Below, in pieces: positions 11,701 through 24,900 of a stretch of DNA of 64,000 bases. Positions within the stretch are counted from its first letter, which is position 1, and the number at the start of each line of letters is the position of its first letter. The stretch is from Dipylidium caninum (taxonomy: Eukaryota > Platyhelminthes > Cestoda > Cyclophyllidea > Dipylidiidae): NCBI GenBank assembly GCA_017562135.1, contig QEYB01001208.1, positions 868,001-932,000 of the forward strand, read 5' to 3'. A program made the translations under genes and the position numbers. A model generated the notes under the pieces. It was not told where the DNA came from and did no database searches. It was given only the letters and a program-made list of their open reading frames with translations.

Positions 11701-14700
11701 GCAATCTTGTTACGTACTCATAAAGCCACATTCAATTTGACTCCAAGTTAAATAAGGCAAATTCTGGGCATACTCACATCAAATTCCATATAAGTTAATA
11801 TTCCGAGTGATAGGAACAAGGTAATTCCTTAAGAAAAAGAAGGCTGAGTTAGGTAAAATTGATACTAAATTGATTTATACCCTGGATCGAGAAAATTGAA
11901 TAAGATTCGCTTAAGCACAACGAAGGCGGACGAATGTCCGGCATATACCTCTAAGCAACACGAAAAGAAAGTAAAAAAGCTCAAAGGTCAGACTCTCAAA
12001 TAATCTACAGTGCTGGCGTACCTAAGGTATTTAACAAAAATTAATCAAGAAAAATTGTTTAGGCTTTGATGGAACTAAGAAGATACATAAAACCCTTCAC
12101 TAGCATTTATTTCGTTTTCTCCAAATGTCAACTAGTAAGGAGATGGGAGTTTATATACGAAGACTACCTAAGTCACTGAAAAGTCCTTTTCATTTCAATG
12201 TCGATTAAACAAACCTAAGAGAAATCAGTTCCAATTTTGTTTCATTAAGCACCGACCACAATTCTCCTATTTTATCTCACTTCAGTTGCCAATTAAGGGT
12301 GGCCATAAAAAGCACTAAATACTCCTTCACAATACCCAGGACCGAACTACCCCTTTACGTGGTATAATGTAGAACTATAAAAAATTATAATTTCCAAATT
12401 GTTCACAGGCATTTCGCTGAAAAGGTCTGCCGTCACTACTTTGGGTTAAGAAATCTCCATATTTTACAACCCCCTTTTCAAGGTATACAAAGTTAAAGAA
12501 TTCACTTTCCCATGAATGTGACGTGAAAATTGATCTCAGGATGTTGAAAAGCGGCAATTAAATGGTAGATAAGGTACACACACACATCCCAGTACAGTAA
12601 AACGACATTGAACGAAGGTTTGTCTCAGAATAAAACGCGTAATCTGTTCCCTTGTTACTCATGGCACAAATTTACTATAACTTTACTAACAATTACAATT
12701 GCATTCAACGGTAAAGTTATAACGCCGAAAACACAAATGATTGATATTGAGTAAAGCGGATACTCCACCAGTAAGACTCCCCATAAGGCTCGGATTCCTA
12801 GTTCAGTAGTAGTGAATACCTATTCATTAAGTAAATCCTAGTCACCTGTGCGTTCAGCCCCAGTTAAGACCAACCACTAGAGTTTCTGGGAGTAGTCCGA
12901 ATGGTGATGGGCCATAAATAAATCCTTCCAACATTGCATGGCGCAAAGTATGCAAAAATCCGAATTTAATATTGTAACTTGACTATGTACTTCTCTTTGG
13001 ATGCTCTTGAGGGAAGGCATCGTGAGACTGGTAATAACACGTTTACAAAAAACGGCCAGAGTGAAATGTCGCCCTCGTTCAATAAAGACCCTGGTTAGTG
13101 TTAGGTGAGCAAATCGGTTACAAAAAAACATAGTGTAAGAGCATGAGGTACTGTTGATAATAATAGTAAAGCTTTTGTGTAGGCTATCACCTCAATTTCC
13201 ACCAAATGCAGAACCATAGAAAAAAGCTTAGTGGATTACAAATAAAAAGGAAAACTATTGCAAAAATTAAAATCTGGGGATTTCATAAATTAGAAGAATG
13301 TTCGTAGGAAGAATAGTAAACTATAAAACATGTGCACGAAAGAACTTTTCCGACATTCGTGACCAATGCTTTAAGGAGAGGGCTTCGGCCCGATTTGAAA
13401 GCTCCAGAATGCTTCCAACCTCACTTCCGTCAAGTAGTCTTCCCCACGTTTTCATACAAAATCCTATCATACTAAAATATCTCAAATCGTTCAGATGTCA
13501 AAACGGCTTTACCTAAGGTAAGCGTATCTCGAGTAACCCTTTATCAAATGAGAATTAACTCGTGCTCACAAAGGAATAGTATGTAAAAAAATTTGAAATG
13601 CAATTATTCATTAGTTAGGCTATAGTCTTCTTAAAATTATTTATCGACACCTGTGATTAGATAACAATTTAAACAACATTAAAGCGATTCAAGTCTAAAA
13701 GAAATTACCAGATATTTCAACATAACAAATGATGAGTAAATCGAATGAGTTTATCTAAATACACATTTCCCTCTTCACATTATATTTTCTCGGGCTTTAC
13801 TAACATCACATTATTAATCTACGCTTACTCCAAAGTTGCATCCCACTAATTCGTAACATTCTTTACCTAAATTGCATGGGTTCCCCAAGGGAAAAACGTG
13901 CAAATGTGGAAAAAAACGTGAAAACATTTCATCGAATTGAAATCAGAATGACAAATAGAAGCTGTAAAAGGATGAAAAAAGGGGCTTTGATGCGCCGGCG
14001 ACTCAATAATCGTGGTTAAGGATGCATTTGATTAGTTCGTTGAGGTTTGAAAACAAAAGAAAGCGCTAGCCCGTTTTATAACGAATGCAAATAAAGCAGT
14101 AAAAAAATAGTTGTCACAGTTCGAAAGTGCTGTTCAAAATAAGGTAAAATGGTGGTTGCTGAAGATAAATATCGGATAAACGATATACGAGAGCCAACTT
14201 CAGCCACGAGTTCAAACAGCATTGGAATACTTAGTAAAACCTAAGGTAATTTATTTTGGCGGACTTTCATAAATGACTTCATTAAACGACTCAACTTTGT
14301 AAGAAGCGGTTTTCATAATATCCCCAGTAGATAAACTGCGACAACTCAGCATATTTTTGAAAATTAACCTCGTGTACGCTTTTCAACTTCTATCCTTACT
14401 TAAGCTGTTATTGAGCGGAATGGTATTCCTAAAATACTTTTTAATTAATTTCGATACATAAAAATATGTTATAAACCAGCATGGCTTATTGTACGGTTTA
14501 AATAACTAACTTATCAATCACTATCTAGTTAATGTTTCTTGAAATAATATGGATATTTAAAAATTCGGATTTTAACTTGAGCCAAAGACATTACTAGTTT
14601 TTTTTAGTTATCAAACATTTCATCTACATTTGAAAGGAAAATGAGTCTTTTAACAATAAGGGTATTGAACACCATCAAAATTTTTTTTGCCCAGAAACGC

Positions 14701-17700
14701 CCATGAAATGAATGCCCCGGATCATCAGGTCCGTTGACTTGTGCGTTCATACAAATTCCAACAAGTAATTATACAATCGAAAGATTGCAGCATACATCAG
14801 TTCTGTCCCCTCAGACACGGTGCTCACGTCTCGAGGAAAATAACGAAGAAAATCACACGGACGCGCACGTGCGTGCGTGTGTGAATGCAGGGACGGTGAC
14901 ACCCGCATGGGCGCACAAATCGATGGTAGCACGAGAGCAGGTATGTCAACCCGCAGTCGTAAAGCGTAAGTGGCTGGCAAGAATGCATACTTAAACATGT
15001 TCCCAATTCTCAATTTTGCTCTCTATGCCTGTGCTCAAAAGGGCTTAACAGATGCCTTACATATTAATCCTCTACAGTTACCAATATACATATTCCAGTG
15101 ACTATGTAGCAGATACGTCAACGCTATAGGCATTAGGATGCATGCGCTACTATAATAGTTGTGATAAACTGATTTCAATTCCAAATAAATTTAAATAGTG
15201 TTGAGGTCTACAATTTACAAATTCAAAGCTGGATTAGTTGATGATCTGAAAACATGAATCGGGAGCGCAGTTTAGCATGAAATAAGCAGCAACAAAAAAA
15301 GTCCCAAAATATATAATACATTTTTTCTGGTCATACAAGCCTATTAACGAAACATAGCTTTATAATCACGCCATTAAAAATGTCCCGAAAAAGAAACAAA
15401 AATCCACTTTAACTATGAAGGTCGATATAAATCTGTAAGAGACAAGTGGTCGGATCACTGGACCCACCGTCTGAAAATACAGTTGTGCAGCCAACCATTC
15501 TACCATTAAAAAGGGCGAATATCTGATAAACATAGTGCTCACATGCTAAGTCAAAAACAGTAACAAAATACTTTCACAAGTACTACGTTTCTAGTCTGCG
15601 TTTTCAATCAATGCTAGAGGAATTTCACTTCATATTTTAACCTATGAAATTTACTTAACTGATATTTAGAACCATTCTGCCCCATTGTTAAAACAAGGGC
15701 AAGGAGAAGTAAGGAACCAATATTATGTTGCTAACAAAATTTTGTGCTAAAAACGATTTAATACCAAAGGCCTGTAATTCGGACAGAGTAGCATGCAGGC
15801 TGAGTTTACTTTCGTCTAATAAATCTGCATAAAGTCTGAATTGCTAAAATAATCGGATTGAAATAACGGAGTTAAACATTTCGTCATTTAGAAAAAAATG
15901 TGCTCATTTACTAAGCCCATAGTACACACTGGAGTTTCCGATCTTTAATATACAAGGCTAAAGAAATGTCTTGTAGTATTTAATCCCTCGATCCGCGGAA
16001 GCGCAAAGTGAGATTCTGAGGTCTGATTGCACAAGAGTACAATTATCATGCCTAACGAAACGGTTCCGTAACATAGCCAGCTTTTAATCTAAAAATATAA
16101 AGGTAATATGTCAAAATAAATTAGCTAAGGTTTGTCGATTTAAGACGGCAACGCCGCCCCTATGGACATTTCTGCGTTACTAACTAGGTAAAAACCATCT
16201 TTGTGACTTCAGGTAGATAATGTAAGTTATCAACACCCACGTCAATGTACCTGCGTGACCTTAATCCTCCACTTCGTCAGTCCCAAAAGTGCCATGACCT
16301 TACGGTACAGTAAACGCTCCCCTAGTCCGCCTTTTGTGAGGTACTACAACCTCCTCGAAGAAATTACATACTTATACGAGCATAGAGACGGGGGAACAGC
16401 TCGAACAATGTTATTTTTGAGGTTTACGAATCACATAAAACCTGTTAGATGTCGTTTGACGTGCCCAACTATCAAGTATCGACCTACACATGTTCGAAAC
16501 GGTTTCCAGGAAAAAAACTATTTTTATGAGGTCGTTGTTAATTTTACCCATGATTTATATATTTATGTCCAAGTGAGAACCCTTCCACCATTATTATTTC
16601 AGTCAATGGGCTTGAAACGGCCATAATATCTGAGAAATACTACTATATAATATGAAACGGCCGAGAGTAAATTTAAAATCGTTCAAAAGTAGTCGTGTAA
16701 CGGATTCTTTTAAAATTAAACTATAAAATTATGGGGAGATTGAGTAGATAAAATGGTAAATAAAAGTCTGCAGGTTTTCTGATAATTATCAGTAATATAT
16801 AGAAGTACATAAACACTTTGCTGTTGCTAATACGCTACTTAGGTGATAGTTACTCGTGTCATTTAAATCAGATAGAAAACGAAAACCAATTAGAAACTTA
16901 GCCCCCTACCTCGAAAGCGAAAACAGGGGAGTACCACGTTAGTCACAATAATTAGATGCGGCAGTTGTTATTTAAGTGAAAATAAGTAATTAGAAGCGGA
17001 AGGAAAATATAAGGCAAAAAACAATATACAACCATTATTTGGGGGATAGTAAAGATAATCAGAACCCATACGGTTTATGGAACAAGCAAGCAGTTTTCTT
17101 TCCCTTTTCATCTTGCACCTCCCACGCAAAGGTGAATCCACGCAATTCCGTCTTCCATTTACATGACTCATACCCTCTCCCGCTCATTGTACCTCTTCTA
17201 CCATCCCCCACATGCACACTTTTCATGGAACTGCATAGACCAATGAAGCGGTGTATATCGTACTTATTACCGTGTATTTCTGATTTACTACTTGATGTAT
17301 CGCGTAGGAAAATAGAAATACATTTCGAAGTTTTGCTAACGAAAATAGTTTCTAATCAAAGTAGACAGCTTTCATTTTTCTTTAATCGGGTATTCATGGT
17401 TACCTTGCATTTATACTAGGCACAAAGACAATTTATCACAGCGGTGCCGGGGAAATAGACTCTCGTGTAAGATTAATGGAAAATTCGTCCGTTAGCATAG
17501 AAATAGTGCAAAAGAAGCTCGAACAAGTATGGATTCCCAATATCATGCAAATGCAAAGATTAATATGCACCAGGGGACTAGAGATTTATTCGATTAAATG
17601 ACTGTAATTGCTGATAAATCAACCGGGAGTAATAGACAATTCAAAACCATTTTGACTTAAGGAAGAATAATTTCGGAATGGTAAATAAATGATGCGGTTC

Positions 17701-19132
17701 ACAGTAATTTATCAAATATAAGAACATGGGGTGTCGAACAGTCAATAAATTAAGTAGGTAAATAAAAACCTGCCATAGATAAGGCTAAGGGTCACAAACC
17801 CACCAATTTTGATAAAAAAAGTAGTGATAAGCTTGTATCTAAGCTACCTCAAGACGCAAACAAAATGACTAACAATTGATTAAAATTTTGGAGCTCAATG
17901 AAATTTGGGTGTTAGAACAATTTCGTTGTAGATGTTTTAATTTTTAAAAGAATCGTCGAAAAGAATAAATTTATTTAATACTCCAGAGAGAGCAGAAAAA
18001 GGATTTCAACAAAGGGCTGAAAGACAGCAGAAAAAAATATGAAAAATCCAAAGCGACCAGCAAACTTTGTCGCCTTCGGCGCATTTAATAAAAGCAAAGA
18101 TTAGGAAATGTAAATTACGTAGGGAGAGCATCGACGAAGAAACATGAAGCAGATAGGCTTACAAAATGCACAAGAATTTGGGGCGGTATAATACAAGAGT
18201 ATACATGCTATCTAACAAATTTAAAAAAACTACGTGCAGTATTAGGTGCGATAACATCAGAGAAATCGGCAATAAGACGGAACGTATAAAGAAAAACGCG
18301 ATTAATTGGGGAGCATATGAAAGGATAAGTATTATTTTAGACAACTCACTTGACACTGAACACATTCGTCCAACATATTAGCAGTGGTACTATTAGCGAG
18401 GATACAAAACGAACGTTCCAATATATCCACAAACATTTCCAAATCTGTATTGAGCGAAGAACGTATTTTTACATCCAGCGCCTCCAGGCTCTTCCTGCAC
18501 CTACTAGGAGTTTCTAGGTATGTCCAATAGAGTCCATCAGTACTTCGGACTCCCTTATCCTTTGAGTTACAAAGTTTTGTTGACGACTGATTGCTATCCT
18601 CAATCACATCATCAATGTGGGGTAGGAGATATAGCGGGGGCAGATCTGAGCACATTTCGTGATAAGCATGACGCCGAAGAAAGGCCGCTCGTGTGCACGG
18701 ATCGATTAGTTCGTCACAAACGAAGGTCACAAGATCAGGCGTCCAAAGATGTCGCTCTGGGCGTTTTACTGCCATTCGTTTGGCCCGCCGCCGGTAGGGT
18801 TGCTTGAAAAGTGAAGGAATTTGGGTTGGAATACCGTCAAATCCATTAATTTTCATCATCATATTTCGCCGATCTATTCCTGCGGATGAAGAAGTTGCGG
18901 CAAAAGTCGGACTATGAGTAATGAGCAACAGACAAAATATAATGCAACGACAGATGCCAATAGGAAACGTAGACGACGGAGTACGAGATCCGATAGATAA
19001 CCCAGGGCCCTTTGAAAAATCTGAGTGGTTTGAAAGTAGGTGAGAATCAGATGTAGAAACTTTGTTATGGACGATATTCTCGATGGCAGCACACCAGGCC
19101 GTTATAGCGCCATGCTTCGATCGAATACACAT
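8723..19132 (-). CDS. NALF: NALCN channel auxiliary factor, FAM155/NALF/NLF-1 family
   Basis: This gene encodes a 537-residue relative of FAM155/NALF, the ER and surface partner of the NALCN sodium-leak channel. Minus-strand exons are 19132-18350, 10989-10593 and 9156-8723, and the phases join cleanly (0, then 1). A TAA stands in frame directly before the ATG at 19132. Residues 56-78 form a hydrophobic anchor (FPIGICRCIIFCLLLI). The cysteine-rich domain begins near residue 215 (RCRKSLEALDVKI) and runs through DECVQCQ, which joins across the intron to KAYWSWVC. It continues as VPACMSWCTQVETLCPYF and GGEPTFLCD, matching the family pattern (in vertebrates VPCKQYCLEVQTRCPF, then a GGLPGF-Cys). 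Last come TGCEFDCCF and a hydrophobic C-terminus (SAAIVVVAIRLG), as in the family. A Ser/Thr/Ala-rich insert of about 70 residues splits the cysteine-rich domain. The family assignment rests on the cysteine motifs; the exact N-terminus is uncertain. Confidence 0.85.
9157..10592 (-). other. Second intron of the NALF gene
   Basis: The donor is GGTACGG after codon GAC plus G; the acceptor is a CT-rich TTTTTCTCTAG. The intron is about 1.4 kb and AT-rich. A 96-codon plus-strand frame at 10133-10423 lacks an ATG start and looks like chance. Confidence 0.7.
10990..18349 (-). other. First, 7.4-kb intron of the NALF gene
   Basis: The donor CAA|GTGAGT and the acceptor TTAACAG|AAAGCC bound this AT-rich intron, by far the longest in the window. 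The longest internal plus-strand frames are 16255-16626 (123 codons, starting GTG) and 17039-17419 (126 codons). Neither has a recognisable domain or splice signals, and both read as chance frames. No mobile-element protein, RNA gene or long repeat was seen. Confidence 0.75.
14854..14883. repeat. Alternating purine-pyrimidine, partly palindromic tract
   Basis: CACACGGACGCGCACGTGCG followed by TGCGTGTGTG is nearly self-complementary around a central CACGTG E-box. It is GC-rich inside a very AT-rich intron. Such alternating tracts can favour Z-DNA; no function is shown. Confidence 0.6.
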
Positions 19133-21966
19133 AGCTTAACCAGGAACCCACGCCACAGCGATGTGCATGTTGCCGCAACCGCTATTACCCGTGTTTCACA
19201 GGCTTCTCGAAAGTCTCTTTACCAGCAAGGAAGACAGGGTGAAACCAAAAGGCCATTCAGGTTCTAGGGGCCAGAGATTGAGAAATGCACGGACGGAACT
19301 TGCGGGACGCAAGTTGACAAAGCAGCGGATCTACAATACGTACGTGAAGAATCGCATAACTATCATAAAACTAGTGAAAATTGGCTATGAAATGTCATGT
19401 CAGTGTTTTTCCAAAAGAAATTAATAATGAGTCACTCCAAAGTTGTCGGTTATAACCAGTTGGGACTTAATTTGATAACATAAAAGCCATGTTATAACTC
19501 TTCAGACCCAGTAAGCGAAGCATAATGCTAGAGCACAAAGTACTGAAAACCTTAGAAGATAAGGGTCCGACAATTAAGGCAAATTTCAGGACCAAATCTG
19601 CAAAGATATTAACAATTCAACGAATTATCTAGGGAAAGGCCCACACACTCTATGCTAAAATAATGCGTCGAGCCGAACACTCCCAGTCAGCGCGGTACAG
19701 CCGATCAAAAAGTTGGACCCCAATACCCATATTGTTGCTGTAATTAAATGTGGTTAAATAAAACAAATGAGTGTTCGCTAACTAGGGCTGAACAAAATTA
19801 ACTTATAATCAGGTAGAAAATCAACACCTTGAACATATAACTACCATTAAAATGTTGGTAAGCTGTTTATATGAGCGCTGAAAGAAAGTAACCAACATAT
19901 CGAAACTCAGGTAAGGATAAAGCAGATAATCGACAACTAATCCCTCGCTGATACCTATTATTTACTAATACATAAATAGTCAAGTCTCCCTAACACTAAT
20001 ATAATGTTAAAACAAGGTGACACTCTACCAGCAATTCTTCCAGGAGTTAACATCTCTTAATAGTTGTCAAAAAATCGATTATTTTCTCAGACGTCCACAA
20101 AAATGAGTTCGTACTCTCATTTCCTTGTAAATGTGCGGCTTTGATGGTAAGCAGGAGGACTCCAGACCCTCTTCTTGTTAAAATGTAGTGGTAACGTTTA
20201 GGCTGTATGCATATTTTCTGTCAGTTAACATCATTTGATATTGAATTTGGTAGTCCTATTACAACTTGAGAGTCTCGAAGTTTATATTGAAGAAAATTTT
20301 CAGAGTATGTGGAACAGACTAATTTACCTAAAACTAAACGCTGGTTCCACATCTCGGCCTTATTTATTAAAACTATTTACAACAAATTTGAAACCCACCA
20401 AACGCAATAAAGCTGACCATCAAGGCTGTCATACGGCAGGCCTGGGAGTAGTATATTTAAAAATACTGCGAAGTGCGTTCTGAGACTCAATCCTGCAGGG
20501 AGTTCAGTAATTTGGCAAACCCATTGGTACTTATCAAGGCTCATCCCGAGTGGTATTCGGCGTAATTGGAGCTTTTTGGATTTAACATTTTAGGCTGAAT
20601 GATGCCTAAGTCCCTTAGAAATCCTAGTAATTAAGAGGACATGCGAGTAGCCTATCACTACGAACTTATAATCGAGACACTTTTCGGATTGCGGATATGC
20701 CATTAACCCACTTCCTTTCATAGCGCTCATCCTGAATTGCGAATCACTGATAATATTTTCATTTTCGTTGCCTACTCATTTCACACCTATTGTGTTCTGA
20801 GTTATTTTTTATAAAGAAAAGCCGCCGGAATATGTCTCTTGACAGAATATGCAACAGTCCTAAACTATTGAACTTTTAAGAGTAGTTTTTGAGTTTGGAG
20901 GAGTTTATGCTGGTTCCTGGAAGAGCTTAAACTAATGGTATCTTACGACAGTGAAACCAAACTATAACACGTTTTGAAAGTTAAGTATGATAGAATCGAC
21001 AGGATATGCAACAATCCAAAACTTTCACTCTTGTGTGCTAATGCTTTTCAAAAATTAAATTTGAAGTACACTCAAATGTTTCTATAGAGGAATTTCGTGG
21101 AATCTTATAAGACTTTAAGAGCAGACTAATTAAGATTTTGCATAACAAATTTCAAAGTATCCTCAATGACTCTCGTTTGCTACTGATTGGTAACATTTGG
21201 ATTGTCGTGCTTCTTTAGCCTATGCGGTCATGTGCGACGTCGGGTTTGGCTCGGACATACGGATCCTTCTCACCGCTGAGGACCAAGTTGTCAAAGAGTG
21301 CCTTAAGTTCCCGAAGAGAGGAAAATGGCTGCGTGGCTGCAAAGAGAGTTGAGTACCTCTCTAGTAGGAAAATAGCCCATGTTATGCACTTGTGTTTTTC
21401 TTAGTCAACGCCTCCTGTTGTGCGGGCTCTGTGTCTTCTCCGATATTTTTATCACTCTTCATTACCTTTTATACACCAAGATTTATGTGCATAATAATTC
21501 TACTAGATTTCGCTGGGAAATCCTAGTGTAATATGCTTTTAACGGTAGAGTTGTTTCTCCCGTTATCGCACTTTACGTTAACGTTTCTTCATATAATTAC
21601 GGCAGTTAACAGTATTGCCGAAAAGTTTTGAGGCCTATTTTCTACTGAAACCGTATTACTCACGTGCATTGTTTCAACTATTTTGTGTTCCTTTTCTAAA
21701 AGAAACTATCAATTCCCTTATTTGGTATTTTAGTAATGAACCCTCCCTAGATGAAGTTTGTGTCTCAGGTGAAAAACTTCTGAAAGAAAGCAGCGTCCTC
21801 TCCCACAGACTATTCGTCGTCAATTCAAATTAATTTCTCTTGTATCAAATAAAATATTTTAATACTATATGTTTTTCTTATCCCTTGTTTTGCTGGCATG
21901 TGTGAACATAATCTTTACTTAATTCTAGGTGAGTGCCTATTGGATCAAACGCACAAAATTGTTGCT
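19133..21966. other. Shared upstream region of divergent NALF and MTIF2 genes
   Basis: The start codons of the two genes are 2.8 kb apart and face away from each other, so both promoters should lie here. No clear TATA box or clustered promoter motif was found. A GC-richer island at about 21.22-21.37 kb stands out from AT-rich surroundings and is listed as a candidate exon. The frames at 20235-20483 and 21615-21833 look like chance. Confidence 0.5.
21274..21360 (-). CDS. Candidate exon of unknown gene, possibly an upstream NALF exon
   Basis: The minus strand has a CT-rich acceptor (CTATTTTCCTACTAG), 87 nt open in one frame, and a strong donor (CAGCG|GTGAGA). The encoded 28 residues start RYSTLFAATQPFSSL and continue as an amphipathic helix (RELKALFDNLVLS). 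It ends in phase 1. Splicing to an AG just before 19134 would join in phase to the NALF ATG codon. The same segment is also open on the plus strand after a good acceptor (CTTCTTTAG) and ends at a TGA, so the strand is not certain. No family is recognised. Confidence 0.35.
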
Positions 21967-24900
21967 ATGTTGTATATGCTGCCAAGAGGTGGTTTTCGTT
22001 TATTTAGCGACCTTTGTCACTATTATGCATTTGGCCCTGCTGTATTTTCATCGTCACCCCTTTCATCTAAGGTTCGTTTATTTTTAATAAATATATGCTG
22101 ATAGGTTAAATCTCGATCTAACAGACCGCCTCCCAAAACTGCCCCGACAATTGAGGTTTGGGATGGCATTAAGATTTCAGAGCTCTCCAAACTTACCAAT
22201 CGTTCCGCCAGAAGCATTGTCAGCTCCATCAATTCAGGTTTGTTGGGCCCTCTCAAAGTAGACGCCTCAACTTCAATCGAAAACCGGGAGTTGTTGATTG
22301 GTCTCGTTTCTCTTCTGGGATTTAGACCCAGTTTTATTAGACGCACATCAACTGTTGCAGTCAGAAAGAAATCTCCGGCTGAAGACTTTGACGTTTATCC
22401 GAGGTGGGTTTTCATGAAATTGCCTCTAGTTTGTGTTTTTTTCCCCTTTTTGGTATTTTCTGACAATTGGAGAGATCTTAGATTCTTCCCGTTTTGCCCC
22501 ACTACATAATTCATTATAAATACCTCAAATTTGTTTTCATGCTCGTGTCTCTTTGACTAGTTATTATTGCTTCAGATGATGTATGAACGCCCTCAAGGTC
22601 TTCGGCAAGATCTTTTATTTCATCTTGTGCTCCGTTAAAATAAGATCTTTTAATGTTATGCTTTTAATTCAGGTTTTCATCATCTTGGGTTCTGTATTAA
22701 TCCATTTCGGGAATTTTGATCCATACTTGAATTACAGCAATGTCTGGAAATACCTGTGGATCTCCCGAGTTTTTGTATTTGTTGATGCAACGGTAATAAT
22801 TTTAGCTTTTCGCTACGGTTCTAAGGCCTCCCCCTGATCCGCAAATCTGTTTGCCCCGACCACCAGTCGTGGCAATAATGGGCCACGTCGACCATGGAAA
22901 AACGACTTTGTTGGATGCCCTACGTGCCTCACGCGTTGTTGATGAAGAATTCGGTGGGATTACACAGCATTTATCAGCCTTCTCTATTTCCGTCGCGGAG
23001 GCCGCTGCAGCAGCAACCAAGGGCAGCAATGGTGACCGTAGCCATCATAGTACGGATGGAAGGATCATCACCTTTCTGGACACACCCGGTCACGCCGCTT
23101 TCTCGGCTATGCGGGCGCGAGGCGCGAAAGCCACTGACATCGTTCTCCTTGTGGTTGCAGCAGACGATGGTGTCATGCCTCAAACTGTCGAGTGCATTAA
23201 ATTCGCTAAAGAATTCGGCGGTGCGTATTCAATTCTCTAAAACTGAGATTATTTTTGCTAGTTTTTTTCTTTAGCCCTGCTACATGGTTTGGCAACATGC
23301 TATTGAGATCCATCTACTTAAACCATAAGTATTTTAAATTAGTGTTTTCGTGACCAACCTCCATTCAATGGGGGACGCAAATATTTCTTGGAAATACTTC
23401 ATTGACATTTGATTATGCTTACTACTTCGCTTTTTTACTTGGCAACGCAAGACCTCATTGTTTGACTAATATATTCATTTGCTAAATCCCTGAGTTAAGC
23501 GGAATTGATCATGATAGGTAGATGTCATGGTCGACAGTTTTCTGTCCTTCTTTTTATTGGTTAGGGAAGAGAATTTTAGGCTTCATTATTCCCATACCCC
23601 AAAGTCATGATTTGAAATTTCAAAAATTAATAGAATCAGTTTTACGCAAATGCCTATTTTATCTGCTTCTTTAATTAATCTCGTCCTTATTTTCGTGTTT
23701 TTGTTATTAAATTGACACCTTTTCACGTCGTTTTTTTTAACGGAGACATTCGAGTGGTTTCTCCGTTAGTGTAATAAGGCAAACAAACTCAATTCCCTCT
23801 ATTTTACTTTAGCCCAACTTCTTGTGGCAATCAACAAAATAGATAAATACGAGATCGATGTGGTATGTTTGTTACCTTTCTACCGCTGAGGGGACTGTTT
23901 TAATTTGTTTTATCGCGTTCACTGCAATAGTGTAGTTGTTTATTCATTTGACTGAGAATCGGTAGATATATTACCGAAACATGATGAATATCATTCTCAC
24001 CGCTGAAGTCCAACAATCTTTTATAGTTAAATCGAAAGTACATAGTTAAAAGTCATTGGAGCGATAGATATTGTGAGTTCTTCCAACTTCATCATATCAT
24101 GTTAAACAATGTGTGCAAACATTTTCACCAAATCACAAAATCAACAACTCTATTCGCTGAGTTCTGGAGGTTTATGTATTGGAGCGAAAACTCTATCTCC
24201 AAACGATTGGTTGTTGTGACTTCTAATCTGGTATGCAAGTGAGATGATAGTGACTCTTTAATTAATCCTTGAGATACGATGTTTGCATAGTTACGCTGGG
24301 TTTTATAACTTTGTAGTGATGAGGGGGCTATAGCCACTGAATGAATATCGCGACATTGAATTTACAAATCCTATGTCATTGAATATTTAGTATAATGTCG
24401 TTCTATAGACGCGTGTTTCAGCGCTTAGTCGGTGTATGCTTTGTTCGGTTTCGGTCTTGTTTCTAGGACCGGACAATTCAGGATCTGGCAGCACACGGAG
24501 TACTAGTGGAGCGACTAGGTGGCGAAGTACAAGCAGTGGAGATCTCAGCACTACAGCGAATTAATCTTGTAGCTTTGCTGGAGGCAATTGAAGCTCAAGC
24601 CGAAATTATGCACATTTCCGCAGACCCCACCGGACCTGCTGAAGCTCTCGTTCTCGAGTGCTGCACTGAGCATGGTCTCGGGTACGCCTCATTTTCTTCA
24701 TAGATTCTAAGCTTTGACAGAGATTTAATTCGTTTCATCTCACACGGAAGATTATGCGCGTACTTGTTGTCACAATAATTAAGATATTTTTACTGTGGTC
24801 TTGTATTTTATCAGCAGCAAAGTGGTAAACAGTGGCATGCACGAGGATTTTCACATCCAACAGTTTTTATTCTATATTTTAATATGTTCTTCTTGATTTT

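Noticed and set aside
16255..17419. Two plus-strand frames of 123 and 126 codons inside the NALF intron
   Set aside because: The first starts with GTG, not ATG. Neither has a domain, splice sites or protein-like codon pattern, and both lie antisense in AT-rich intron.
22583..22837. 84-codon hydrophobic plus frame before MTIF2 exon 3
   Set aside because: It lies in intron 2. The phase-2 junction from 22403 to 22826 restores a continuous IF-2 sequence without it.
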